In this document: piece after piece, positions 1 through 4,969 of the stretch
Numbering within the stretch: the stretch's first letter is position 1
Layout of the letters: each line of letters starts with the position of its first letter
Assembly: GCA_015233485.1 (NCBI GenBank)
Contig: JADFXO010000215.1
Span: 1-6,634 of the forward strand
Direction: 5' to 3'
Length of the DNA stretch: 6,634 nucleotides
From: Nitrospirota bacterium
GTDB taxonomy: Bacteria; Nitrospirota; Thermodesulfovibrionia; Thermodesulfovibrionales; Magnetobacteriaceae
Position numbers and translations under genes: made by a program
The notes under the pieces: generated by a model
What the model was told of the DNA's origin: nothing
Database searches by the model: none
Seen by the model: only the letters and a program-made list of their open reading frames with translations

Positions 1-144
1 CGCGCCTGTGGCGACAACACGCGCTGTTGTGCCGGTAAGCTGTGTCCATGAGCTGAAATCTGTGCCGAAGTCCCCGTTTGTTACGAGATTCATATTGATT
101 CCCAGCAGCTTGTTTCTTAATCCTGTCGAAAGTGTTAGTGCCAT
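1..144 (-). CDS. Phage virion/tail-fibre-like protein, N-terminal part (runs off window)
   Basis: Only the first 48 codons are present; the gene continues beyond the left edge. The ATG at 142-144 has a strong Shine-Dalgarno, AAGGAGGA at 151-158, with six bases between, which fixes the start. The protein begins MALTLSTGLRNKLLG, a start I recall (without a search) from tail or minor structural proteins in phage late operons. Residues 19-37 (NLVTNGDFGTDFSSWTQLT) look like the first strand of a galactose-binding-like, CBM_4_9-type carbohydrate-binding jelly roll (pattern LVTNGDF...W). A role in binding host surface sugars is inferred. It follows the structural operon in the same direction but is separated from it by a 267-base gap holding a REPIN-like repeat. 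The exact family cannot be settled from 48 residues. Confidence 0.72.
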   Translation of the reverse strand, partial: MALTLSTGLRNKLLGINMNLVTNGDFGTDFSSWTQLTGTTARVVATGA

Positions 145-150
145 GTTGTG

Positions 151-173
151 TCCTCCTTGTGGGTGGTTAACCC
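151..173 (-). promoter_or_regulatory. Hairpin plus Shine-Dalgarno leader of the left-edge gene
   Basis: On the minus strand the mRNA carries GGGT-TAACC-ACCC (161-173), a four-pair stem with a five-base loop. Two bases later comes AAGGAGGA (151-158), then six bases, then ATG at 144. This is the same hairpin, Shine-Dalgarno, start arrangement found before the other genes of the window with leaders. The stem alone is short and weak evidence; the repeated arrangement makes it notable. A second possible stem with one G-U pair lies at 187-201. Confidence 0.45.
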
Positions 174-266
174 TGTGTTTTTATGAAGGGCCATAGACCC
201 TGTCTTTGAGAAAAGCCGCGTGTAACTGTTTTATTTGCCTATGCAGTTAGTTCCGTTAATCAAGAA

Positions 267-370
267 CTGGATTCCTGCTTTCGCAGGAATGACACATCTA
301 TATGGTTATTCACCTCTATACGGTTATTCACCCTCTGTAGTCTGTCATTCCTGCGAAAGCAGGAATCCAG
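267..370. repeat. REPIN-like inverted pair of REP palindromes
   Basis: Two perfect 28-base inverted copies lie at 267-294 and 343-370, 48 bases apart. Each arm contains its own small palindrome, ATTCCTGC-TTTC-GCAGGAAT (eight-pair stem, four-base loop), flanked by CTGG on one side and GACA on the other. Two REP units in inverted orientation form the architecture called a REPIN, a non-autonomous element moved in trans by RAYT transposases. In Neisseria and other genomes similar short palindromes serve as targets for phage or IS insertion. Here the element lies in the gap between two phage genes. Either the single arms or the whole 104-base unit could fold; no U-tract follows, so it is not an obvious intrinsic terminator. 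Confidence 0.82.
297..332. repeat. Two tandem 18-bp direct repeats in the REPIN centre
   Basis: TCTATATGGTTATTCACC (297-314) is followed directly by TCTATACGGTTATTCACC (315-332), differing only by T/C at the seventh base. A remnant of the next unit (CTCT) may follow at 333-336. The pair occupies most of the spacer between the two REP arms, so copy number would change the loop length of the large hairpin. Confidence 0.75.
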
Positions 371-404
371 AGAACCCTCTACTATAGTTAATTTGATATT
401 TTAC

Positions 405-426
405 GAGGCGCTTATGAGGCGCTTAT
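405..426. repeat. 11-bp perfect tandem duplication at a stop codon
   Basis: GAGGCGCTTAT occurs at 405-415 and again at 416-426 with no gap. The stop codon of the minus-strand gene ending at 412 lies in the left-hand copy. Reading the minus strand, both the duplicated form and a hypothetical single-copy form end in Ser-Ile-Ser-Ala-Ser-stop, so the duplication leaves the protein unchanged. Confidence 0.7.
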
Positions 427-1746
427 TGAGATAGGTGGCATAGTTGGCGCGCCGCTTGCGTAAACTGTTTCCATATAGCAGTTTACCCTCGGGCCTCCAG
501 AGTTTATGGCCCCCTTCATCACGCTTATATAGAGGTTCATCCCGTCGCGCCGATGGACAATGCCCGCCCCTGTGAGGCCGCATTCGTATGAATATATGCC
601 CTCGGCGGCGTAGTTTATCTCTGAGCCGCCTTCTAATGAAACGCTGCACTTGCCGCGCCGCGATTCCCAAAGCAGCGTACGTTTTAGTGAGTTGGCGCCG
701 TTGCCCCCGTTGATAGGATGGCGCATTTCTCCTGTTGCCTGCGTGGCAATGACCGCGCCGCAGCCGGAGATGCGATGAAGGGTGAATTTGTCCGGCGTTG
801 CCCCTCGCAACATGAAAAGCTCATCACGGGTACCTACGAATATGCCTTCCTCTGCAGCGGCAAGCAGGGTTATCATACCGTTAAAAGGTATCCAGTTCGC
901 TGCCATATTATAAAGTTCAAAGGCAAAAGGCTCCGAGTAGTAGATGACATCGTAGGCGGCCATGTATATGCGCCCCCTGTAGTAGGTTATCAGATGTCCG
1001 GCCGGGGGAGGTTTTAAACCTTCTGTTACCGCTGTAAGCATAGGAGCGGGTTCGTCTTTCAGGGCAACGGCGGCGCTTTGGTTTGGAAGCCTCATGGCAA
1101 GATATAGTGTTTCGCCATTGACTGTCGTTACGTACAGGTTTATGCCCACAACATCGGGGTCGTCTGAGGCGGTAACGGCAGCGGTTATTCCACCCGTACC
1201 GGTTTCTATAGATGAAAGGACAGAGGTGCCGCTTTCCTGCCCTCCGGAGTATGCCCCGGCGCGGCGCACATATGTCAGGGCTATGGCGTATTTCCCCGTG
1301 CGAAGATTGCCCTCCGCGGGAGATAATATTGGCGGGGGGGGCGGCGCCATCCCCCATGTCCTTGGCCAGTGGCTCTCTCCGCGGGTATTGATAGCGCCCG
1401 TTACGGCGCCATCCGAGTAATACACCGTGCCGTTGAGTGAAAGGTATGCCATGCGCCTGCCGCTTGCAAGGCCTTGCCTTAGAGAACGAACACCGTACGG
1501 GCCGCCCGTGGTTTCAGGGCTTAACAGCTCATTGAGCTGCCCACCCTCACAGAAAAGGCACACGCGCCCGTCGCTCCACAGCGAGTGCACAGCGCCCTCA
1601 TAGACCCTCTTATATCCCGGCCTGCGCCTGATCATTCCTGAGTCGTCGATGTCAACATTGAGCGCCGACTCAAGATACGAAAACCCTATACGCTCTGGCG
1701 GCAGGCAATTGGCAAGCCCCTTGAATTCCCTATAAACGTTTCCCAC
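412..1746 (-). CDS. Phage tail/head-closure structural protein (P22 gp10-like, family tentative)
   Basis: A 444-residue protein starting with GTG at 1744-1746; this overlaps the TAG stop of the upstream adaptor gene by one base (TAGTG), implying translational coupling, with GGGGGTGG as a plausible ribosome site. The N-terminus (FKGLANCLPPERIG, then ALNVDIDDSGMIRRRPGYK) resembles virion proteins of podovirus-like phages that sit beside an adaptor gene and are thought to form a beta-propeller-like plug or stabiliser. Residues 134-245, after a PPPPP linker (135-139), look like an inserted Fn3-type beta-sandwich (GKYAIALTYV, then GINLYVTT). Residues 254-315 (YYRGRIYMAAYDVIYYSEP, then GIFVGTRDELFMLRG) return to the propeller-like pattern. 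No catalytic motif or signal peptide is visible. The coding strand has a C8 run at 1334-1341. Virion role is well supported; the precise position in the tail is inferred. Confidence 0.78.
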   Translation of the reverse strand: MGNVYREFKGLANCLPPERIGFSYLESALNVDIDDSGMIRRRPGYKRVYEGAVHSLWSDGRVCLFCEGGQLNELLSPETTGGPYGVRSLRQGLASGRRMAYLSLNGTVYYSDGAVTGAINTRGESHWPRTWGMAPPPPPILSPAEGNLRTGKYAIALTYVRRAGAYSGGQESGTSVLSSIETGTGGITAAVTASDDPDVVGINLYVTTVNGETLYLAMRLPNQSAAVALKDEPAPMLTAVTEGLKPPPAGHLITYYRGRIYMAAYDVIYYSEPFAFELYNMAANWIPFNGMITLLAAAEEGIFVGTRDELFMLRGATPDKFTLHRISGCGAVIATQATGEMRHPINGGNGANSLKRTLLWESRRGKCSVSLEGGSEINYAAEGIYSYECGLTGAGIVHRRDGMNLYISVMKGAINSGGPRVNCYMETVYASGAPTMPPISISAS

Positions 1747-2411
1747 TACACCACCCCCATAATGTCATTGAGAGAGTAGGAGGCGCTGCCGTTGGCCAGA
1801 GATTCGCGTCTGATCTCATCCAGTCCTTTTTGCCATAGATCTCTGTAAATCTTCGCCGAATCATGGTTAAACGTGTCTGAGCCGGACTTCTCATAGGCCA
1901 GGGCCAGAATGCCGTTTATCAGGGTGCGGTTGTAGCGGCGGGGTAGCTCCGGTTCGGCGTTTGGAAACGCTGTAGACATTTCGGCAAGCGGGAGGCGATA
2001 GACGCTAAGGGAAACGGTATCGTTTCTCTCTGGGATGGGATGGAGTGTGATACAGCCGCTTTGGACGTCGAGCATATAATAAGCCGGCGTGCCTTCAAAC
2101 TGTTGCCACAATCCATACCACCTCAGGAGTGACTCCTGCGTAGTCTTAAAAAGCGGAGTCCCGGTGCTTTGAAGCACGGCGCGTTTTATGGCTATAATGC
2201 GGCTGTCAAGGGCATAGCTTGCCGTCCCCTTGCTTGCGGCCACATGGCATATCTGTGGAGTTGTCGAATCGGTGATGCAAAGCGTCTCAGCGCACATGGC
2301 ATAGAGCCTGTCGTTTAAGCAGACAACCAGCTCTTCGTCCGGCCATAAGTATGGCGTTGCGGTATCATCAAGCATTGATCTTGTTGTTGCAAGTATTTCG
2401 GTTAATCTCAT
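1746..2411 (-). CDS. Phage head-to-tail adaptor-like protein (DUF6682/gp4-like)
   Basis: A 221-residue protein. The frame is open up to an ATG at 2459, but I place the start at the ATG at 2409-2411 (MRLTEIL), which has GGAGGG six bases upstream; the upstream in-frame ATG would run through a G/C-rich hairpin. Residues 1-45 are helical and include WPDEELVVCLNDRLYAMCAE, typical of phage adaptor or connector proteins that dock below the portal. Residues 55-150 look beta-rich (ITLHPIPE, then VSLSVYRLPL), and 155-205 form long helices (ELPRRYNRTLINGILALA, then YRDLWQKGLDEIRRE). This layout matches proteins usually annotated as DUF6682 or phage adaptor; the match is from memory, without a search. 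It lies between the capsid genes and the larger tail protein, which it overlaps by one base, consistent with head completion. Confidence 0.75.
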   Translation of the reverse strand: MRLTEILATTRSMLDDTATPYLWPDEELVVCLNDRLYAMCAETLCITDSTTPQICHVAASKGTASYALDSRIIAIKRAVLQSTGTPLFKTTQESLLRWYGLWQQFEGTPAYYMLDVQSGCITLHPIPERNDTVSLSVYRLPLAEMSTAFPNAEPELPRRYNRTLINGILALAYEKSGSDTFNHDSAKIYRDLWQKGLDEIRRESLANGSASYSLNDIMGVV

Positions 2412-2441
2412 CGGCATCCCTCCATACTGATGGGCCTGATG

Positions 2442-2478
2442 GGGCCGGGCGTCCGGCATAACGGGGGCCGCCCGGCCC
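2442..2478 (-). promoter_or_regulatory. G/C-rich hairpin in the leader of the adaptor gene
   Basis: A perfect ten-base inverted repeat, GGGCCGGGCG (2442-2451) and CGCCCGGCCC (2469-2478), encloses a 17-base loop. A competing shorter hairpin, GGGCC-GCCC-GGCCC, can form within 2465-2478. The stem ends 30 bases before the ATG at 2411, with the Shine-Dalgarno at 2418-2423 between. No U-tract follows on the minus strand, so this is more likely an mRNA structure affecting translation or stability than a terminator. Confidence 0.55.
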
Positions 2479-2486
2479 TCGGATTT

Positions 2487-2900
2487 TTAGTAAAGGTCCT
2501 GACAGACCACCAGGATATCTGCTACGGTATGTGAGAGGTTGTTCGCCGGGACAAGTAGTATGTCAGAGTCAGATGTGTATATGCAGCCGTTTGCGTAGGT
2601 GTCGCCTATGGTGCTTTGGGTTATAGTGCCTTGCGCGGCGTTTAGATTCGCCGTGGCAATCAGGCCATTGGCATGAGTGGCGTCGCCTACGGTGCATGTT
2701 GCGGTTGAACCCTCAGGGGCTATCAGCTTTACATACACCTGTTTGACGTGTGTGTTTGCCCTTACCTTCACGGCGTGAACTACGTCGGACGCAGAGACAT
2801 TGAGCGCGCTGAAATCGAGCCTGTTTTTGATGCGGTACAGTTTATTCAGGCCATCGAATGGAATGGCGGACTGACCGCCGGTTATATCTACTATTGCCAT
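2487..2900 (-). CDS. Small capsid-associated (decoration-like) phage protein
   Basis: A 137-residue protein starting at the ATG at 2898-2900, with AAGGAGGT at 2908-2915 and seven bases between. The N-terminus (MAIVDITGGQSAIPFDGLNK, then RIKNRLDFSALN) leads into a beta-rich, Thr/Ala/Val-rich body: VHAVKVRANTHVKQVYVKL, then TATCTVGDATHANG and a C-terminal DILVVCQDLY. There is no membrane segment or enzymatic motif. Small beta-rich proteins encoded directly after the major capsid gene are commonly head decoration or stabilising proteins, and I recall similar hypothetical proteins at this position in podovirus-like clusters. Position and composition support a capsid role; decoration is an inference. 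A minor tail or head-fibre subunit is the main alternative. Confidence 0.68.
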   Translation of the reverse strand: MAIVDITGGQSAIPFDGLNKLYRIKNRLDFSALNVSASDVVHAVKVRANTHVKQVYVKLIAPEGSTATCTVGDATHANGLIATANLNAAQGTITQSTIGDTYANGCIYTSDSDILLVPANNLSHTVADILVVCQDLY

Positions 2901-2929
2901 ATGTAAGACCTCCTTGGATTATGGGGATT

Positions 2930-2952
2930 TATGGGGGCCGCCGGCCCCCATA
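2930..2952 (-). promoter_or_regulatory. Strong palindromic hairpin between capsid gene and small gene
   Basis: TATGGGGGCCG (2930-2940) and CGGCCCCCATA (2942-2952) are perfect inverted copies around a single central base; a realistic fold has nine or ten pairs with a tight loop. It begins 14 bases after the capsid stop codon and ends 29 bases before the next ATG, upstream of the Shine-Dalgarno at 2908-2915. No U-tract follows on the minus strand. It could slow 3'-exonucleases on the capsid mRNA or tune expression of the next gene. Confidence 0.62.
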
Positions 2953-2966
2953 TTTGCCGGGACAGA

Positions 2967-3899
2967 TTATCTTGAGGCGTAAAGTACGCCCATCGACTCG
3001 GGCTTTATCACCTTATAGCCATAGACCATCAGCCCTCTTACCAGGTCTCCAAACGTGCTCTCGGCGCGCAGGGTCTCGGTCTTTAATATCTGAGAGGCGA
3101 ACGTCAGGGCCGAGAGATGGCCAAACATCACGTTGTAGGCCAAACCGCCGCTTTCGACGGACGATGAGACATAGTTGCTGCTATAGACGGTAAAGCGGTC
3201 TATCATGCCGATCATGCCGTTTCTTATTGACGACTCATCGTCTCCGGTTCTGGCAACGTTGCTGAGGTCGGACTTCTTTATCATTGCTGAAAGCCATGCC
3301 GGTATGACGAGCCATCTGTCGGTCTCAGGCACGTTGCGTTCGTCGAGAATCGTAGCGCAGTCGATAATGTAATCAAGGACGTTGCTCTTTGTTATCTGCA
3401 CGGGGGCGCCGCTCCTGCCCAGATTGATGTTCATGGAGATTGCCCCTGCCGTAATTCCAGCGTTTAACGGGTCGACGCTTGCCGGAATCGACGAAAGTAT
3501 GTCCGAGTCTACGACGAGCTTTAACTGAATCGATGCGTCGCTACTCCAAAGCTCAAGCAAGTCTAAGTCCGACTGCCACTTGTCAACATCGTCACAGGAA
3601 AAGGCAAAGTACTTTCCCTTGTCGATAACCAGATCGAGGGCAGGGCCGGTTTCCGGCCTCTCGTATTCGATCTTTTGCCCCTTTACATAATCCCTTATGG
3701 TTATATCCGGTACCGCACGGATATAGATAAGGTCGCCCTGTTCCATTATCTCGCCCTCATAGTCAATGTTAGCTATGAAGGGTATGACGCTTGTCCTGTA
3801 GAACTTCTTGATGAGCTTGCCTGACCATAGTGCGCGGTCGAACTTCATTGCCCCTGTGCTGCTGTAATCGGGATATCCGGATGTTCTTGGAAATGCCAT
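2967..3899 (-). CDS. Major capsid protein (HK97-fold type)
   Basis: A 310-residue coat protein starting at the ATG at 3897-3899, with AGGAGGA at 3906-3912 six bases upstream. Recognisable stretches are RTSVIPFIANIDYEGEI (residues 35-51), the long beta-strand region VPDITIRDYVKGQKIEYE (63-80), IDKGKYFAFSCDDVDKWQSD (92-111), the helix and loop ILDERNVPETDRWLVIPAWL (184-203), IRNGMIGMIDRFTVYSSN (225-242) and the C-terminal FGDLVRGLMVYGYKVIKPES (283-302). This arrangement is typical of the non-cleaved podovirus coat proteins of about 310-350 residues that I recall from similar clusters; it lacks an N-terminal delta domain and protease site. Assembly would depend on the scaffold-like protein encoded just upstream, followed by the small capsid protein and the adaptor. 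It forms the icosahedral shell and is expected to be the most abundant product. Two hairpins lie in its leader. Confidence 0.9.
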   Translation of the reverse strand: MAFPRTSGYPDYSSTGAMKFDRALWSGKLIKKFYRTSVIPFIANIDYEGEIMEQGDLIYIRAVPDITIRDYVKGQKIEYERPETGPALDLVIDKGKYFAFSCDDVDKWQSDLDLLELWSSDASIQLKLVVDSDILSSIPASVDPLNAGITAGAISMNINLGRSGAPVQITKSNVLDYIIDCATILDERNVPETDRWLVIPAWLSAMIKKSDLSNVARTGDDESSIRNGMIGMIDRFTVYSSNYVSSSVESGGLAYNVMFGHLSALTFASQILKTETLRAESTFGDLVRGLMVYGYKVIKPESMGVLYASR

Positions 3900-3918
3900 A
3901 GTTTATCCTCCTGCTTTC

Positions 3919-3937
3919 GGGGGGATTTGAGCCCCCC
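3919..3937 (-). promoter_or_regulatory. G6/C6 hairpin before the capsid Shine-Dalgarno
   Basis: GGGGGG (3919-3924) pairs with CCCCCC (3932-3937) across a seven-base loop. The stem ends six bases before the AGGAGGA at 3906-3912 and 19 bases before the capsid ATG. There is no U-tract on the transcribed strand. Confidence 0.55.
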
Positions 3938-3955
3938 ATTGAATTATTGTTGATC

Positions 3956-3974
3956 ACGGCGTCGAAAACGCCGT
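3956..3974. promoter_or_regulatory. Hairpin in the scaffold-capsid gap
   Basis: ACGGCGT (3956-3962) and ACGCCGT (3968-3974) form a perfect seven-pair stem with a five-base loop. On the plus strand it is followed by TTT, which resembles a weak terminator only for antisense transcription. On the minus strand, the coding direction, it is followed by GATCAAC and no U-run, so the capsid message should read through. It sits 26 bases after the scaffold stop codon and may protect or separate the two transcripts. Confidence 0.45.
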
Positions 3975-4000
3975 TTTGAAATACGCACCCTGATTGTTGA

Positions 4001-4702
4001 TTAAGCGGTTACTCTGCCTTCTTTGACCGCGCGGAATATGCGGGCCTCCAGTGCGTCCGCCTCCTTTTCCCTGCCTTTATAGCGGCCTCTGACGACATCC
4101 TTATAAAAGTTATGAATCTCAGAAGCGGTAAACGCGTCGTCGCTGCCGAGGGGTTTGGCCGAATTGCTGACCGCGCGTGGCGGTACGGCGTACCGATCTA
4201 TTTTTTGAGTTTCATGCGGCGCGGTATTTTTTGATGCCTCTGCCACTGGCTCATCCGGCCTCACTTTAACAACTGGAGTCAGCATACCGTTCTGTGTTTC
4301 GACTGCCGGGTTTATATCATCCGGCGCTTGGGGGGATGCCTGAGCATCACCGGCTTCACCGACAATAACTTCGGGTGTGCCGCCGTTATCTTTTGTATCA
4401 TCACCGTCTTCGTTTGTAAGTTCGGTTACGGTGATAGCCAGCATCTTTTTTACCGCGTTGTATATGCCTGGATTTTCCACACGGAACGCGGAGAGATGCT
4501 CATCTTCATCCATGGACTTATAAATATTACTAAGATACTCTGAAGGCGTATCCGTATCGATTACGCTTACGGCTGCACTTCCTTCCTGCTGCCTTGTCAG
4601 GACATCGCCATACCGGGTTTCAGTGGCTGTTTGGTTTGGTAGATTTGAATCGGCAGCAGACACGCCTGTCTCCGGTACTTCCAGCTTTACGATTGTTTCC
4701 AT
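4001..4702 (-). CDS. Scaffold-like capsid assembly protein
   Basis: A 233-residue protein starting at the ATG at 4700-4702, with AAGGAGGA at 4708-4715 and five bases between. The frame stays open to a TTG at 4852, but no ribosome site precedes that codon and the extra 50 codons cross a hairpin and an A8 run, so I reject that start. Residues 1-185 are acidic and low in hydrophobics, with probable disorder (EDGDDTKDNGG near 98-108, PQAPDDINPAVE near 124-135). Residues 188-231 form a charged, helical C-terminus: FTASEIHNFYKDVVRGRYKG then REKEADALEARIFRAVKEG. A disordered acidic body with a basic helical tail, encoded directly before the coat gene, is the usual form of tailed-phage scaffolding proteins, where the tail binds coat subunits. 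The family match is from architecture and memory of similar clusters. No protease motif is visible. Confidence 0.75.
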   Translation of the reverse strand: METIVKLEVPETGVSAADSNLPNQTATETRYGDVLTRQQEGSAAVSVIDTDTPSEYLSNIYKSMDEDEHLSAFRVENPGIYNAVKKMLAITVTELTNEDGDDTKDNGGTPEVIVGEAGDAQASPQAPDDINPAVETQNGMLTPVVKVRPDEPVAEASKNTAPHETQKIDRYAVPPRAVSNSAKPLGSDDAFTASEIHNFYKDVVRGRYKGREKEADALEARIFRAVKEGRVTA

Positions 4703-4724
4703 AGTTATCCTCCTTTTTTTTGCA

Positions 4725-4738
4725 GGGGCTGCTGCCCC
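4725..4738 (-). promoter_or_regulatory. GGGGC-AGCA-GCCCC hairpin before the scaffold Shine-Dalgarno
   Basis: A five-pair G/C stem with an AGCA loop, read on the minus strand. It is followed by a run of eight A (4714-4721) merging into AAGGAGGA, then the ATG at 4702, with 22 bases from stem to start. The left context ATGGGG with loop CAGCA is shared with the hairpin at 4952-4966. Confidence 0.5.
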
Positions 4739-4781
4739 CATTTCGCCGTCGGACCGAAGTACGGCGGCGTTAGTGAGTTTC

Positions 4782-4930
4782 TTAAGAATCGCCTTTACAT
4801 CTTCCACGGATGAGCCAGCCGGTGGCCACACTATCAGGCTGCGAGTACGCAATGGCCAGGCATCATATCAGGCAAACTATTATCAGCGTTGAGATTATCT
4901 TTACTATTACCCATGTATCTTTTTTATCAT
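4782..4930 (-). pseudogene. Small single-membrane-helix ORF, frameshifted or broken
   Basis: An ATG at 4928-4930 has a strong Shine-Dalgarno (AGGAGG at 4939-4944, eight bases upstream) and a hairpin before that, as the real genes do. The direct frame gives only MIKKIHG and stops at 4907-4909. The codons ATA-AAA-AAG contain the heptamer A_AAA_AAG (4919-4925). Slipping back one base there, or adding one A, enters a frame reading DTWVIVKIISTL then IIVCLI: a single hydrophobic helix after a short basic N-terminus, ending at a TGA at 4863-4865 for a peptide of 22 residues. Beyond that TGA the same frame continues as CLAIAYSQPDSVATGW to a stop at 4782. I do not recognise a family. It may be the remnant of a small phage membrane protein, a sequencing indel or a real frameshifted gene. 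Confidence 0.4.
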
Positions 4931-4951
4931 CCTTTTCACCTCCTCACAGAA

Positions 4952-4966
4952 AGGGTTGCTGACCCC
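4952..4966 (-). promoter_or_regulatory. GGGT-CAGCA-ACCC hairpin before the small membrane ORF
   Basis: A four-pair stem (4953-4956 with 4962-4965), extended by one G-U pair on the minus strand, with a five-base loop. It begins just after the fibre gene stop codon (4970-4972), lies six bases before the Shine-Dalgarno region and 21 bases before the ATG at 4930. No U-tract follows. Confidence 0.45.
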
Positions 4967-4969
4967 ATA

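Noticed and set aside
160..262. A sigma70-type promoter for the left-edge gene (TTGATT on the minus strand near 256-263)
   Set aside because: No acceptable -10 box lies 16-18 bases downstream; the candidates AGGCAA and AAATAA are too poor to call.
267..370. The inverted repeat as a CRISPR fragment or intrinsic terminator
   Set aside because: The copies are inverted rather than direct, there is no spacer series, and no U-tract follows either stem.
401..1420. Open frames of 90-150 codons in other frames and on the plus strand within the large tail gene
   Set aside because: They lie wholly over a convincing coding frame, lack ribosome sites and give Arg/Pro/His-rich products typical of shadow frames.
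2412..2459. An upstream in-frame ATG at 2459 as the start of the adaptor gene
   Set aside because: The 16 added residues cross a G/C-rich hairpin and have no ribosome site, while the ATG at 2411 has GGAGGG six bases upstream and begins the recognisable helix.
3946..4001. Direct repeat ATTGTTGAT at 3946-3954 and 3993-4001, resembling a target duplication around a small insertion
   Set aside because: Only nine AT-rich bases around 38 bases without element features; likely chance, and one copy overlaps the scaffold stop codon.
4703..4852. TTG at 4852 as the start of the scaffold gene
   Set aside because: No Shine-Dalgarno precedes it, whereas the ATG at 4702 follows a near-perfect AAGGAGGA.
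4866..4916. A 26-codon frame MGNSKDNLNADNSLP... starting near 4914 as a gene
   Set aside because: No ribosome site at usable spacing; the AGGAGG is about 22 bases upstream, and the hydrophobic frame beside it looks more protein-like.
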